Shown: positions 34,400 to 42,861 of the stretch, in pieces
Layout of the letters: every line of letters begins with the position of its first letter
Numbering within the stretch: position 1 is the stretch's first letter
Source of the DNA: Mycetocola_A sp015752285
Lineage (GTDB): Bacteria > Actinomycetota > Actinomycetes > Actinomycetales > Microbacteriaceae
Reading direction: 5' to 3'
DNA: 64,000 bases
Assembly: GCF_015752285.1 (NCBI RefSeq)
Contig: NZ_JADOUY010000001.1
Coordinates: forward strand, 248,001-312,000
Made by a program: the position numbers and the translations under genes
The notes under the pieces: generated by a model
The model's input: only the letters and a program-made list of their open reading frames with translations
What the model was told of the DNA's origin: nothing
The model's database searches: none

Positions 34400-36091
34400 T
34401 CAACGCTCCAGCGGAACCTCGATGAGAACCCCGGATGTCACGGGTGTGGTGAGCGCCTGGTCGAGCTCTCCCCGTGTGGTCGCCGTGAGATAGGTCCAGC
34501 CGTATGCGGCGGCGAGCGCGGCGAGATCCACCCGCTGCGGTGTGTACAGCACCCGGTCGAAGTCGGCGTGCTCGGTGGATTCAGCCACCTCGAGCCCGTC
34601 GAAGATGGTTCCGCCTCCGTCGTTTCCGACGATGACCTGGATCCGCGGCATCCGCTCGCCTTCACCGCCGAGCAGGGCCCCCGCATCGTGGAGGAGCGTG
34701 AGGTCGCCGAGGAGAACCCGGGTGATCCCGGCGCCCTCGACCTGGCTGGCGAGCGCGATGCCGAGAGCAGTCGAGACGGTTCCGTCGATCCCGGCGAGCC
34801 CGCGATTCGAGTGCACGTGGATCTTCTTGCCTGGCACCGCTGCGTCGACGTCGCGGATGAGACGGGATGCCCCGAGCACGAGCCGGTCATGCGGCCAGGT
34901 GGCGCCCCAGACGGCGAGCGCGAGCATCCGCCGGTCGATCGGGGCTCGGATGGCGTCGAACTCACCCTTCACGTAGCCGAGTCTCGTCGCGGGGTCGGAG
35001 GAATGCGCCGCTTCGAGGTCAGGGGCGACATCGACGGACTTGTCCTCGGAGATCTGCCTGGATGCCTGCACCCACGAACCGATCCAGGCCCGGTCGATGC
35101 TGCCGTCTGCGACGGTGACGGCGCCGACGATGTGCGCAGCCCGTCGCCCGGGGTTGTAGACCTCGTCTCCGGTGGGTGCGACGACGATCACCTCGACGCC
35201 CTCACGGGCCAGAAGCGCGGGAACCTGCCTGCTGAGGGTGGGGTGTCCGTAGACAACTGCGCGCTCCACCCTGCCGCCGAACTCGGGATCCGAGAGCAGT
35301 TCACGGTAGGCGACGACGAGGTTGCGGCCGAACCGAGCACCACTCGAGACCTCGGACAGGAGGGGCCAGCCTCCGGCATGCGCAACGGCCTCGGCCACCG
35401 GCCCCGATCCGTGCCCGGCGATGACGACGGTGCGCTTCGCCCGGTCGAGCAGAATGCCTGGACGGGTGATCTTCTTCGCGGTGACGGCCGCTGGAGTTCC
35501 GGCGGGTTCGACCCGTTCCAGGTCGGCGAGCGGTGTGGAGAGCGGTTCGCGCAGCGCGAGGTTGAGATGCACGGGGCCGGGGCCGGCCGGCCCGACTCCC
35601 ACAGCAGCGTCGACGGCAAGCCCGGCGAGGGTGCGCGCCGCTGCCCGTTCATCGCCGGAACCTGTCGGTGCTGACACATCACGGGTGAAGCGCACAGCCA
35701 CCCCGAAGATGCCGGCCTGGTGCGTGGTCTGATTCGAACGGATGCCGCGGAGTTCGTCAGGGCGGTCGGCGGTGAGCAGCAGAAGGGGCACCCCGGAGTG
35801 GTGCGCTTCGAGCACGGCGGGGTGCAGATTCGCGACGGCGGTGCCACTCGTCACGATCACCGCGGCGGGGACACCGCTCTCGACGGCGAGCCCGAGCGCG
35901 AGGAACCCCGCAACCCGCTCGTCGATTCGCACGTGCAGACGGAGCGAACCGGCACGCTCGAGTGCAGCGGCGGCCAGGGAGAGGGCCTGCGACCTCGAGC
36001 CGGGGCAGACGACGACGTCACGAACGCCGAGGCGCACCAGCTCTTCGAGGAGGGCGACGGAGTACGTCGTGGCCGGACCGGCCTCAGGCAT
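34400..36091 (-). CDS. menD: 2-succinyl-5-enolpyruvyl-6-hydroxy-3-cyclohexene-1-carboxylate synthase
   Basis: This 563-residue thiamine-diphosphate enzyme joins isochorismate and 2-oxoglutarate in menaquinone synthesis. It shows the ThDP-enzyme pattern: VVVCPGSRSQALSLAAAALE, the conserved RIDERVAGFLALGLA with the catalytic Glu, TSGTAVANLHPAVLEAHHSGVPLLLLTADRP, and the C-terminal ThDP motif LLGDLTLLHDAGALL ... NDGGG. Its 5' end overlaps the PLDc_N-type gene by 8 bp. Start is ATG (MPEAGPATTYS). Confidence 0.96.
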   Translation of the reverse strand: MPEAGPATTYSVALLEELVRLGVRDVVVCPGSRSQALSLAAAALERAGSLRLHVRIDERVAGFLALGLAVESGVPAAVIVTSGTAVANLHPAVLEAHHSGVPLLLLTADRPDELRGIRSNQTTHQAGIFGVAVRFTRDVSAPTGSGDERAAARTLAGLAVDAAVGVGPAGPGPVHLNLALREPLSTPLADLERVEPAGTPAAVTAKKITRPGILLDRAKRTVVIAGHGSGPVAEAVAHAGGWPLLSEVSSGARFGRNLVVAYRELLSDPEFGGRVERAVVYGHPTLSRQVPALLAREGVEVIVVAPTGDEVYNPGRRAAHIVGAVTVADGSIDRAWIGSWVQASRQISEDKSVDVAPDLEAAHSSDPATRLGYVKGEFDAIRAPIDRRMLALAVWGATWPHDRLVLGASRLIRDVDAAVPGKKIHVHSNRGLAGIDGTVSTALGIALASQVEGAGITRVLLGDLTLLHDAGALLGGEGERMPRIQVIVGNDGGGTIFDGLEVAESTEHADFDRVLYTPQRVDLAALAAAYGWTYLTATTRGELDQALTTPVTSGVLIEVPLER

Positions 36092-36500
36092 CCGTTCGGC
36101 CAGAGTCGTCTGGCGTGTGTCCGCCTGTTCCGTCTGGACTGTTGTCTGGAGTGGGGGTGGCCTTGCCCGTCACATCAGGGTCGGCCGAGTCGGAGTCGAG
36201 AGCGGCCAGCTCCTCTTCGAGACGGCGGATGCGCTCGTCCTGTTCCTTGTCGCGGCCGAGCGTTCCGATGAACGCCGGGTCGTCGTCCGGAGCGAGACGC
36301 GGCCGGGCTTCACGACCGGCGCGAGCGCGACCGATGGTGAACCACAACACGACACCGAGAACGGGGAGCAGCAGAATAATGACGATCCACGCCGGCTTCT
36401 TCAACCCGCGGACCCGGTTGGCCGGGATCAGGGCGCAATCGATCACCGAATAGATCGTCGCAACTACGAGACCGACTATCAGAATGATCCACCAACGCAT
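36084..36500 (-). CDS. Small membrane protein with PLDc N-terminal-type domain
   Basis: This 138-residue protein has two transmembrane helices (about 1-25 and 37-57: WWIILIVGLVVATIYSVIDC and PAWIVIILLLPVLGVVLWF), matching the short PLDc_N domain found alone or before phospholipase D domains. The phospholipase part is absent. The C-terminus is acidic and Pro/Thr-rich (DSDSADPDVTGKATPTP). It overlaps menD by 8 bp in the same operon. Function unknown. Confidence 0.82.
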   Translation of the reverse strand: MRWWIILIVGLVVATIYSVIDCALIPANRVRGLKKPAWIVIILLLPVLGVVLWFTIGRARAGREARPRLAPDDDPAFIGTLGRDKEQDERIRRLEEELAALDSDSADPDVTGKATPTPDNSPDGTGGHTPDDSGRTDA

Positions 36501-36588
36501 GCCCCCATCGTAGCCGGGAGTTCTGGGAACTTGCCCCCTGTCGACGGCGACCAGCGAGGGTGCTCCCGGGCGGGCGGCTTACACTGGA

Positions 36589-36882
36589 ATGGTGAAAAGC
36601 ATCCCACCCGTCGTGTACTACACGGTGCTCCGCCTGCTCGCGTTCGCGCTCCCGCTGACGCTTCTTCTGCTGCTGGGGATCGAGCCGTGGATCGCGACGG
36701 TGCTCGCCGCCCTGATCGGGCTGAGCATCTCGTACATCGCGCTCCGCACGCCCCGCGAGGCGGTGTCTCGCGACCTCTACGAGCTTCGCCACGGTTCGAA
36801 GACGCCGGCGGGCGACGAAGACGCCGAAGACTCGGTGACGGATGCTGCGGCATCCGACCCCGGTTCCCGCACCGACCGCTGA
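36589..36882 (+). CDS. DUF4229-type small membrane protein
   Basis: This 97-residue protein has two hydrophobic helices (residues 8-50: PVVYYTVLRLLAFALPLTLL and WIATVLAALIGLSISYIALR) followed by a polar acidic tail. The pattern is that of the actinobacterial DUF4229 family, usually found beside menaquinone genes. Function unknown; association with menaquinone synthesis or its membrane enzymes is plausible from position. It is convergent with menA, 7 bp apart. Confidence 0.8.
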   Translation: MVKSIPPVVYYTVLRLLAFALPLTLLLLLGIEPWIATVLAALIGLSISYIALRTPREAVSRDLYELRHGSKTPAGDEDAEDSVTDAAASDPGSRTDR

Positions 36883-36889
36883 CCCGCGG

Positions 36890-37879
36890 TTACTTCCAGA
36901 ACGCCCAGAGCAGGGCCGCACCGAAGAGCAACTGAACCAGCCCGGTGATCTTGAGGGCGACCACGAACTCCCTGGCGGTGCGCGCCGTCGCAACGATCAC
37001 CGCTGCGGGGATCGCAGCCAGCAGCCCGAACAGAGCGAACCAGGCGATCGGGTAGAACACCGCAAGCCAGACGGCGATGCCGAACGGGACGAGCAGGCAG
37101 ACGATGTAGAGCGCCCGGCTGGCGGTCTGTCCGAGCAGAACGGTGAGCGTCCGCTTGCCCGCCTCCTTGTCCTGCGCGATGTCGCGGATGTTGTTGACGA
37201 TGAGCGTCGCAACCGCGATCAGACCGACTCCGATTGCGCCGAGCCACGCCTCCTGGTTGAGGGTGAACGATTGCACATAAGCGGTTCCGAGCGTGGCGAC
37301 GAGACCGAAGAACACGAAGACGAAGAGCTCGCCGAGGGCGTTGTAGCCGTAGGGGCGACGGCCGCCGGTGTAGAACCAGGCGGCGAGGATCGCGATGGCG
37401 CCGACGGCGATGAGCCACCACAGCCCGGTGATAACGGTGAGTACGAGCCCGGCGACCGCGGCGATGCCGAAGAAGACGCACGCAACGAGAAGGACCGTTC
37501 TCGGCCGCGCCTTGCCGCTGCCGACGAGGCGGAAGGGCCCGACGCGGTGGCGGTCCGTTCCGCGGATGCCGTCTGAGTAGTCGTTCGCGTAGTTGACGGC
37601 GATCTGCAGGCTGACAGCCACGACGAGGCAGAGCAGTGCGCGCACCCAGTGGAACTCACCCGGGTCGTTGGCGACGGCTGCTGCTCCCGTTCCCGCGAGC
37701 ACCGGTGAGACCGACATCGACAGCGTGAAGACGCGTGCCCCTGCGACCCAGTCCCTGAACGTGGCCGGCCGGATCTTCTCGAACGGCTTCGCAGCGGGGT
37801 TGCCGCTCTTGCCGCGTCCCTTCGGCCGGGGGCCGTTCGGGGCGTGCGGGGGTGTGAGTCTTTGCTGTCGAGCTGCCAC
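36890..37879 (-). CDS. menA: 1,4-dihydroxy-2-naphthoate polyprenyltransferase
   Basis: This 329-residue membrane protein has about nine helices and belongs to the UbiA family. It attaches the polyprenyl chain to DHNA. It carries the two aspartate motifs: NYANDYSDGIRGTD in the first half and NNIRDIAQDKEAGKRTL in the second, both matching MenA. The basic N-terminus is about 40 residues long before the first helix. GTG 37879 is preferred, since GAGGAGG is 7-8 bases upstream; an earlier in-frame start gives an implausible extension. Confidence 0.95.
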   Translation of the reverse strand: MAARQQRLTPPHAPNGPRPKGRGKSGNPAAKPFEKIRPATFRDWVAGARVFTLSMSVSPVLAGTGAAAVANDPGEFHWVRALLCLVVAVSLQIAVNYANDYSDGIRGTDRHRVGPFRLVGSGKARPRTVLLVACVFFGIAAVAGLVLTVITGLWWLIAVGAIAILAAWFYTGGRRPYGYNALGELFVFVFFGLVATLGTAYVQSFTLNQEAWLGAIGVGLIAVATLIVNNIRDIAQDKEAGKRTLTVLLGQTASRALYIVCLLVPFGIAVWLAVFYPIAWFALFGLLAAIPAAVIVATARTAREFVVALKITGLVQLLFGAALLWAFWK

Positions 37880-37958
37880 CGGGCAACCTCCTCTGTTCCG
37901 CGAGCAGTTTACCGGGCTGGCCGCGTCGTCCGTTCGCTCACGGCAAACGGCATCCGAC

Positions 37959-37986
37959 TTGAGATTGTGACGCCGGTGATTAATAT
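37959..37986 (+). promoter_or_regulatory. Probable promoter of the hsp20 gene
   Basis: TTGAGA at 37959-37964 and TAATAT at 37981-37986 are separated by 16 bases, close to a vegetative sigma consensus. The start would fall near 37993, just before or inside the HAIR-type operator. Confidence 0.6.
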
Positions 37987-37994
37987 ATTTTTCA

Positions 37995-38017
37995 GGTTGA
38001 GTCACATCGACTCAACC
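37995..38017 (+). promoter_or_regulatory. HAIR-type HspR operator
   Basis: GGTTGAGT-N7-ACTCAACC is an 8-7-8 palindrome whose core TTGAGT-N7-ACTCAA equals the HspR-associated inverted repeat (CTTGAGT-N7-ACTCAAG) except at the outermost base of each arm. It lies just downstream of the -10 box of the hsp20 gene, so a bound repressor would block transcription. This implies regulation by HspR. Confidence 0.82.
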
Positions 38018-38060
38018 CCACTCAATTTCAGAGAGACAACGAACCAGGAGGACACTTCAG

Positions 38061-38510
38061 ATGGCACTGAACTTCGACCCGTTCCGCGACCTCGACCGCG
38101 TCACGGAGGCCATGCTCGGCTCGCGCCAGGGGCCACGACTCATGCCGATGGACCTGTACCGCGACGGCGATCACTACGTACTCGCTGCCGACCTTCCCGG
38201 TATCGACCCGGGCTCCGTCGACATCGATGTGGACGGCCAGCTGCTCACGATCCGCGCCGAACGCACCCTCGGAGCCGCCGAAGGAGCCAAGTGGATCGCC
38301 CGCGAGCGGATGTCGGGGTCGTTCCTTCGCCAGCTCAACCTCGGCCAGGGCATCGACATCGAACGCATCGCCGCCAACTACACCAACGGCGTGCTGAGCG
38401 TCACCATCCCCGTCACCGAGCGCGCGAAGCCCCGCAAGATCGAGGTCGCGGCCGGCAACGAGCAAGGCAACCTCACGGTGCAGGAATCACCCGCATCCGT
38501 CGACGCCTGA
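38061..38510 (+). CDS. Small heat-shock protein, Hsp20/alpha-crystallin family
   Basis: This 149-residue holdase chaperone has the alpha-crystallin domain at about 27-122 (PMDLYRDGDHYVLAADLPGI, VDIDVDGQLLTIRAERTLGA). The C-terminal beta-strand GVLSVTIPV contains the V/I-x-V/I-type partner motif near residue 113. The N-terminal arm MALNFDPFRDLDRVTEAMLG is typical. AGGAGG is 9 bases upstream of the ATG. The preceding HAIR palindrome indicates HspR-controlled heat induction. Confidence 0.95.
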   Translation: MALNFDPFRDLDRVTEAMLGSRQGPRLMPMDLYRDGDHYVLAADLPGIDPGSVDIDVDGQLLTIRAERTLGAAEGAKWIARERMSGSFLRQLNLGQGIDIERIAANYTNGVLSVTIPVTERAKPRKIEVAAGNEQGNLTVQESPASVDA

Positions 38511-38524
38511 TCACGTCGTGACCG

Positions 38525-38558
38525 ACGACCGGCCGGGGCACCAGCCTCGGCCGGTCGT
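38525..38558 (+). terminator. Terminator downstream of hsp20
   Basis: ACGACCGGCCG and CGGCCGGTCGT form a perfect 11-bp stem with a 12-base loop. A short TTC run follows rather than a full T-tract. It lies between hsp20 and the convergent menE and may serve both. Confidence 0.7.
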
Positions 38559-38576
38559 TCTGTCTGCACGCGAGCG

Positions 38577-39743
38577 TTAACGCCCGGGGGGGCTGACGGC
38601 ATCCGGATCCCGACCGCGCAGGGTGACGGCGACGATCGCCACGATCGCCAGCCGATCGGGTTTGCCCGATGGCAGCGTCGGCAGTTCGTCGAGCCTCACC
38701 ACGTGAGCAGGGCGTGCGGGCTTACCGAGCGCGTCGGCGACGGCATCCGCGATCTCACGCAGGGTCGGATGCCAGCCTGCCGCGGTGACGACAACAGGCA
38801 CCTGGCCCCACTTCTCGTCAGAAACGCCGACGACGACCGATTCGGTCAGGTCCGGGAGGCCGCGCACGACCCGTTCCACCCGGTCAAGTGAGACGTTCAC
38901 GCCTCCAGAGATGATGACGTTGTCTGCGCGACCGGTGACCAGCAGGTGGCCGTCCTCGAATGCGCCGAGGTCGCCCGTGCGGTACCAGCGCTGTCCCTCT
39001 GCGACCGTGAACACACGGTCGGTGAGTTCCGCATCACCGAGGTACCCCTCGGCGAGCATGGGTCCGGCGAGTTCAATCTGACCGTCGACGACCCTGACGT
39101 GGACCCCGGGGAGCGGCGCACCGTTGTACACGCAACCGCCGGATGTCTCGCTCGATCCGTAGGTCCGGAAGATCGGCAGCCCGAGCTGTTCGGTGCGCTG
39201 CAGGAGTTGTGGCGGCGTGGCCTGGCCGCCGACGAGGATCCCATCGAAGCGGCGAAGAGCCATCACCCCCGACCGGCTGTCGAGAAGGCGGGCCAGCTGG
39301 AGTGGGACCAGCGAGGTGTAGTGCCGCTCTCCGCTCATCGAACGAGATGCGTCGACGAACGATGACGGGTCGAACGGGCCGGGGTCGAGCACCACAGGAA
39401 TCGTGCCGGCGGCGATCGAGCGCACGAGCACCTGCACCCCGGCGATGTAGTGAGCGGGAAGTGCGAGAAGCCACTGCCCCTGCCCGTCGAGCACGGTCGC
39501 GCTGGCGGCCGCGCTGGCCAGGAGTGCGTCGCAGCTGAGGGCGACCCGTTTCGGCACGCCTGTCGACCCGGAGGTCTCGACCACGATGCCGATCGGCTGA
39601 GGAACCTGCTCGACCGGAGTCGCCCCCGCTTCGTCGAACGGTGTCGGGGTGATCGCGGGCCCTGAACGGTCGAGAGCGCGCCGCAGTTCGACCATGAGGT
39701 CGAGTGGCCTCGTCGCCGGCACCCGAACGAGCATCCGCGTCAT
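38577..39743 (-). CDS. menE: o-Succinylbenzoate-CoA ligase
   Basis: This 388-residue AMP-forming acyl-CoA synthetase activates o-succinylbenzoate with CoA. It has the P-loop VETSGSTGVPKRVALS, the YGSSETSGG adenylate motif, YRTGDLGAFEDG and GRADNVIISGGVNVSL, then the C-terminal LPSGKPDRLA with the catalytic Lys. It is short for the superfamily, as MenE of actinobacteria is. ATG 39743 is the start (MTRMLVRVPATRPLDLMVEL); sequence further upstream is not protein-like. No strong ribosome site is seen. Confidence 0.93.
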   Translation of the reverse strand: MTRMLVRVPATRPLDLMVELRRALDRSGPAITPTPFDEAGATPVEQVPQPIGIVVETSGSTGVPKRVALSCDALLASAAASATVLDGQGQWLLALPAHYIAGVQVLVRSIAAGTIPVVLDPGPFDPSSFVDASRSMSGERHYTSLVPLQLARLLDSRSGVMALRRFDGILVGGQATPPQLLQRTEQLGLPIFRTYGSSETSGGCVYNGAPLPGVHVRVVDGQIELAGPMLAEGYLGDAELTDRVFTVAEGQRWYRTGDLGAFEDGHLLVTGRADNVIISGGVNVSLDRVERVVRGLPDLTESVVVGVSDEKWGQVPVVVTAAGWHPTLREIADAVADALGKPARPAHVVRLDELPTLPSGKPDRLAIVAIVAVTLRGRDPDAVSPPGR

Positions 39744-39790
39744 GGTTTCAGTGTACGACCGTCGACCCGACGGCCAACCGGCGAACGAGC

Positions 39791-39844
39791 GTGGTCGTCT
39801 GGCCTCGATACGCGGCGTCGCCTCGCTCCGCGGCACCCGACCAC
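39791..39844. repeat. Small intergenic repeat with 7-bp inverted ends
   Basis: GTGGTCG (39791-39797) and CGACCAC (39838-39844) are exact inverted repeats around CCTCGATACGCGGCG and CGCCTCGCTCCGCGGC. Similar GGCCTCGATACGC-type intergenic elements are, to my recollection, frequent in Microbacteriaceae genomes. It separates menB from menE. No second copy is seen in this window. Confidence 0.6.
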
Positions 39845-39855
39845 CGGGTGCCGGC

Positions 39856-40761
39856 TCAGAACTGCCAGGGGTACGGCGACCAGTCCGGTTCCCGCTTCTC
39901 GAGGAACGAGTCTCGCCCCTCGACGGCCTCGTCTGTGCCGTAGGCCAGACGGGTGGCCTCCCCCGCGAACACCTGCTGCCCGACCAGCCCATCGTCGACG
40001 GCGTTGAACGCGAACTTGAGCATGCGGATCGCCGTCGGCGACTTGGTGAGGATGGTGCGAGCCCAGTCCAGGGCGGTCGACTCCAGCTGGGCGTGCTCGA
40101 CGACGGCGTTGACGGCACCCATCTCGTAGGCACGCTGGGCGGAATACTCCTCGGCAAGGAAGAAGATCTCGCGCGCGAACTTCTGCCCGATCTGGCGAGC
40201 GAAGTACGCGCTGCCGTAGCCGGCGTCGAAGGAGCCGACGTCGGCATCCGTCTGTTTGAACCTGCCGTGCTCACGGCTGGCGATCGTCAGGTCGCAGACG
40301 ACGTGCAGCGAGTGCCCGCCGCCCGCCGCCCAGCCGGGAACGACGGCGATGACGACCTTCGGCATGAACCGGATGAGTCGCTGCACCTCGAGGATGTGCA
40401 GGCGACCGCTGCGTGCGGTGTCGACGCCGGATGCCTCGTCGCTCTCGGAGTACTTATAACCGTCACGACCGCGGATGCGCTGATCGCCGCCCGAGCAGAA
40501 CGCCCACCCGCCGTCCTTCGGGCTCGGGCCGTTACCGGTCAGGAGCACGACGCCGATGCGTGGGTTCGTCCTGGCGTCGTCGAGAGCGCGGTACAACTCG
40601 TCGACGGTGTGCGGACGGAAGGCGTTCCGCACCTCGGGGCGGTTGAACGCCACCCGGGCGATCCGCCCGGAAACATCGTGGTGGTAGGTGATATCGGTCA
40701 GGGCACCGAACCCGGCGACCTCGGCCCACTCGTTCTCGTCGAAGATCTCAGACACCGTCAT
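39856..40761 (-). CDS. menB: 1,4-Dihydroxy-2-naphthoyl-CoA synthase
   Basis: This 301-residue crotonase-fold enzyme closes the ring of o-succinylbenzoyl-CoA. It shows VFAF-type AFNRPEVRNAFRPHTVDEL, the active-site loop FCSGGDQRIRGRDGYKY, VVPGWAAGGGHSLHVVCDL and QTDADVGSFDAGYGSAYFAR. The Asp in SFDAGYG is the mark of the Asp-type MenB, which needs no bicarbonate. It is divergent from menC with 74 bp between. Confidence 0.96.
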   Translation of the reverse strand: MTVSEIFDENEWAEVAGFGALTDITYHHDVSGRIARVAFNRPEVRNAFRPHTVDELYRALDDARTNPRIGVVLLTGNGPSPKDGGWAFCSGGDQRIRGRDGYKYSESDEASGVDTARSGRLHILEVQRLIRFMPKVVIAVVPGWAAGGGHSLHVVCDLTIASREHGRFKQTDADVGSFDAGYGSAYFARQIGQKFAREIFFLAEEYSAQRAYEMGAVNAVVEHAQLESTALDWARTILTKSPTAIRMLKFAFNAVDDGLVGQQVFAGEATRLAYGTDEAVEGRDSFLEKREPDWSPYPWQF

Positions 40762-40835
40762 GATTTCAGCCTATGCTGCATTGCGCGTTGGGCGGTGCGT
40801 GCACTCCTTCCCGCCGCGCACGGCAGAATGAAAGC

Positions 40836-41855
40836 ATGCCTGACACACCGTCGTTCGGCCGGCCGCTGCCGGAGCTCCCTGATCTGCTCGCGTCTGCACG
40901 CGTCGTGGCACTTCCGCTCGCCGCCCGGTTCCGCGGTATCGAGGTTCGGGAGGCCCTGCTCCTCGAGGGCGAGAACGGGTGGGCCGAGTTCTCCCCGTTT
41001 ACCGAGTACGACGACGCGGAGAGCGCCACCTGGCTGCGGGCAGCCATCGAGTTCGCCCAGGGCGACCTGCCCTCCCCCGTGCGCCGCAGCATCCCGGTCA
41101 ATGCGACGGTGCCCGCCGTGCACGTCGACCGCGTCGCCGCGATTCTCGAACGCTTCGACGGATGCCGCACGGCCAAGGTCAAGGTCGCCGAACGCGGGCA
41201 GACCCTCGTCGAGGACGTAGCCCGGGTGCGGGCGGTTCGGGACCTGATGGGTCCTGAAGGCCGCATCCGCGTCGACGCCAACGGTGGCTGGAACGTCGAC
41301 GAAGCCGAGCACGCCATCCACGCCCTGGCCGAATTCGATCTCGAGTACGTCGAGCAGCCGTGCGACACGGTGCCTGAGCTCGTCGAGATCCGGCGGAGGA
41401 CCAAGTACATGGGCGTGCCGATCGCCGCAGACGAGAGCGTGCGCAAGGCCGCTGACCCGCTCGTCGTCGCTCGGGCCGGAGCCGCAGACATCCTCGTGCT
41501 GAAGGCGCAGCCGCTCGGCGGCATCCGTCGTTCGCTCGAGATCATCGCCGAGGCGCGGCTTCCCGTCGTCGTGTCGAGCGCACTCGACACCTCTGTCGGG
41601 CTGTCGATGGGTGCCTGGCTGGCCGCCGCGGTTCCTCAACTCGAGTACGACTGCGGCCTGGGCACTGCGTCGCTGCTCTCTGCAGACGTGACGGATGACC
41701 CGCTGCGCGCCGTGAACGGAGCGATCGACGTGCGTCGGGTCATCCCGTCGCCGCGCCTGCTCGACGGTTACGCGGCGTCAGCGGAACGCCGCGACTGGTG
41801 GCGTGACCGGCTGCGACGCTGCTTCGCGCTGCTGTCGGCTGACCCGTCTGCCTGA
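40836..41855 (+). CDS. menC: o-Succinylbenzoate synthase
   Basis: This 339-residue enolase-superfamily enzyme dehydrates SHCHC to o-succinylbenzoate. The catalytic and metal residues are clear: the KxK base in TAKVKVAERG, Asp in RVDANGGWN, Glu in YVEQPCD, Asp-Glu in IAADESVRK, and the second lysine in ILVLKAQPLGG. ATG 40836 is used (MPDTPSFGRPLPEL), preceded by a weak GCAGAATGAAAG site. Confidence 0.94.
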   Translation: MPDTPSFGRPLPELPDLLASARVVALPLAARFRGIEVREALLLEGENGWAEFSPFTEYDDAESATWLRAAIEFAQGDLPSPVRRSIPVNATVPAVHVDRVAAILERFDGCRTAKVKVAERGQTLVEDVARVRAVRDLMGPEGRIRVDANGGWNVDEAEHAIHALAEFDLEYVEQPCDTVPELVEIRRRTKYMGVPIAADESVRKAADPLVVARAGAADILVLKAQPLGGIRRSLEIIAEARLPVVVSSALDTSVGLSMGAWLAAAVPQLEYDCGLGTASLLSADVTDDPLRAVNGAIDVRRVIPSPRLLDGYAASAERRDWWRDRLRRCFALLSADPSA

Positions 41856-41868
41856 CCCGGTTGGCCGA

Positions 41869-42858
41869 CTACAGTCCCGAGTAGGCGTGCAGGCCCTTGA
41901 AGAACAGGTTCACGACCGAGAAGTTGAACATCACGGCCGTGAAGCCGATGATCGACAGCCAGGCCGACCGTGAACCGCGCCAGCCGCGGGTAGCCCGCGC
42001 GTGGATGTATCCGGCGTAGATCACCCAGATGATGAACGTCCACACCTCTTTGGTGTCCCAGCCCCAGTACCGGCCCCAGGCACGCTCGGCCCAGATGGCT
42101 CCGGCGATGAGGGTGAACGTCCAGAGGATGAACGCCACGATGTTGGTGCGGTATGCGAGGTTCTCGAGTCGCTCGGCTGACGGCAGGGTGGCGAGGAACT
42201 TGAGCTTCAGGCGCTGCAGGTCCATCCCGATGAGCTGGCGGCGGTGCTGCACGAGTTGCAGGACAGAGAGCGCGAAACCCAGAGCGAAGAACGCGGTCGC
42301 GAGCGACGCGACGAAGACGTGGATGATGAGCCACGCCGACTGCAGCGCCGGCGGCAGCGGAACGACCTCGACGTAGAAGTTCACCGCGGCGATGCCGAGG
42401 AGCACGAGCACCAGCCCGGTGATGAATGTGCCGAGGAACCGGAGGTCGACGCGCACGAGGACGGCGAGGTACACGGCGATGATGAGGAGGGTCCCTGTCA
42501 TCGCGAACTCGTACATGTTCGCCCACGGAACGCGTTCGGCGGCGACACCTCGGGTGACCGTCGCGGTCAACTGGAGCAGGAATCCGAGGACGGTGAGGGC
42601 GACGGCAACGCGAAGCACGGCGGAACGCTTCGGCTCCACCTGGGGTGCGTCGATATCGGCTCGCGCGAGAGTGGCGATGCCTCCACCCGACGTCGCTGTA
42701 GCCGAGACGGATGCCGCGTCTGCGGATGCTGCTTCGTTTCCGACGGCTGAGACCTCGGCCGAGCGCTTGGCGAGGTCGAGCGCGAACGCAATGAAGGCCA
42801 GTGCGTACATCGCCATGGCTGACCAGAGGGACAGCACTGAAAGTTCGTTCAAGTCCAC
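41869..42858 (-). CDS. ccsB: Cytochrome c biogenesis protein CcsB/ResC
   Basis: This 329-residue protein has about eight transmembrane helices and the haem-handling signature WGRYWGWDTKEVWTFIIWVIYAGY near residue 265, with the WxWD motif of CcsA/CcmC/CcmF families. With ResB it forms the System II haem lyase that attaches haem to apocytochromes c on the outer face of the membrane. A Ala/Ser-rich cytoplasmic loop (36-75) is longer than in Bacillus ResC. It ends the cytochrome c operon. Confidence 0.94.
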   Translation of the reverse strand: MDLNELSVLSLWSAMAMYALAFIAFALDLAKRSAEVSAVGNEAASADAASVSATATSGGGIATLARADIDAPQVEPKRSAVLRVAVALTVLGFLLQLTATVTRGVAAERVPWANMYEFAMTGTLLIIAVYLAVLVRVDLRFLGTFITGLVLVLLGIAAVNFYVEVVPLPPALQSAWLIIHVFVASLATAFFALGFALSVLQLVQHRRQLIGMDLQRLKLKFLATLPSAERLENLAYRTNIVAFILWTFTLIAGAIWAERAWGRYWGWDTKEVWTFIIWVIYAGYIHARATRGWRGSRSAWLSIIGFTAVMFNFSVVNLFFKGLHAYSGL

Positions 42859-42861
42859 GGT

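Noticed and set aside
36500..36588. Divergent promoter with operator between the PLDc_N-type and DUF4229 genes
   Set aside because: No recognisable -35/-10 pair or palindrome was found by eye in this short spacer.
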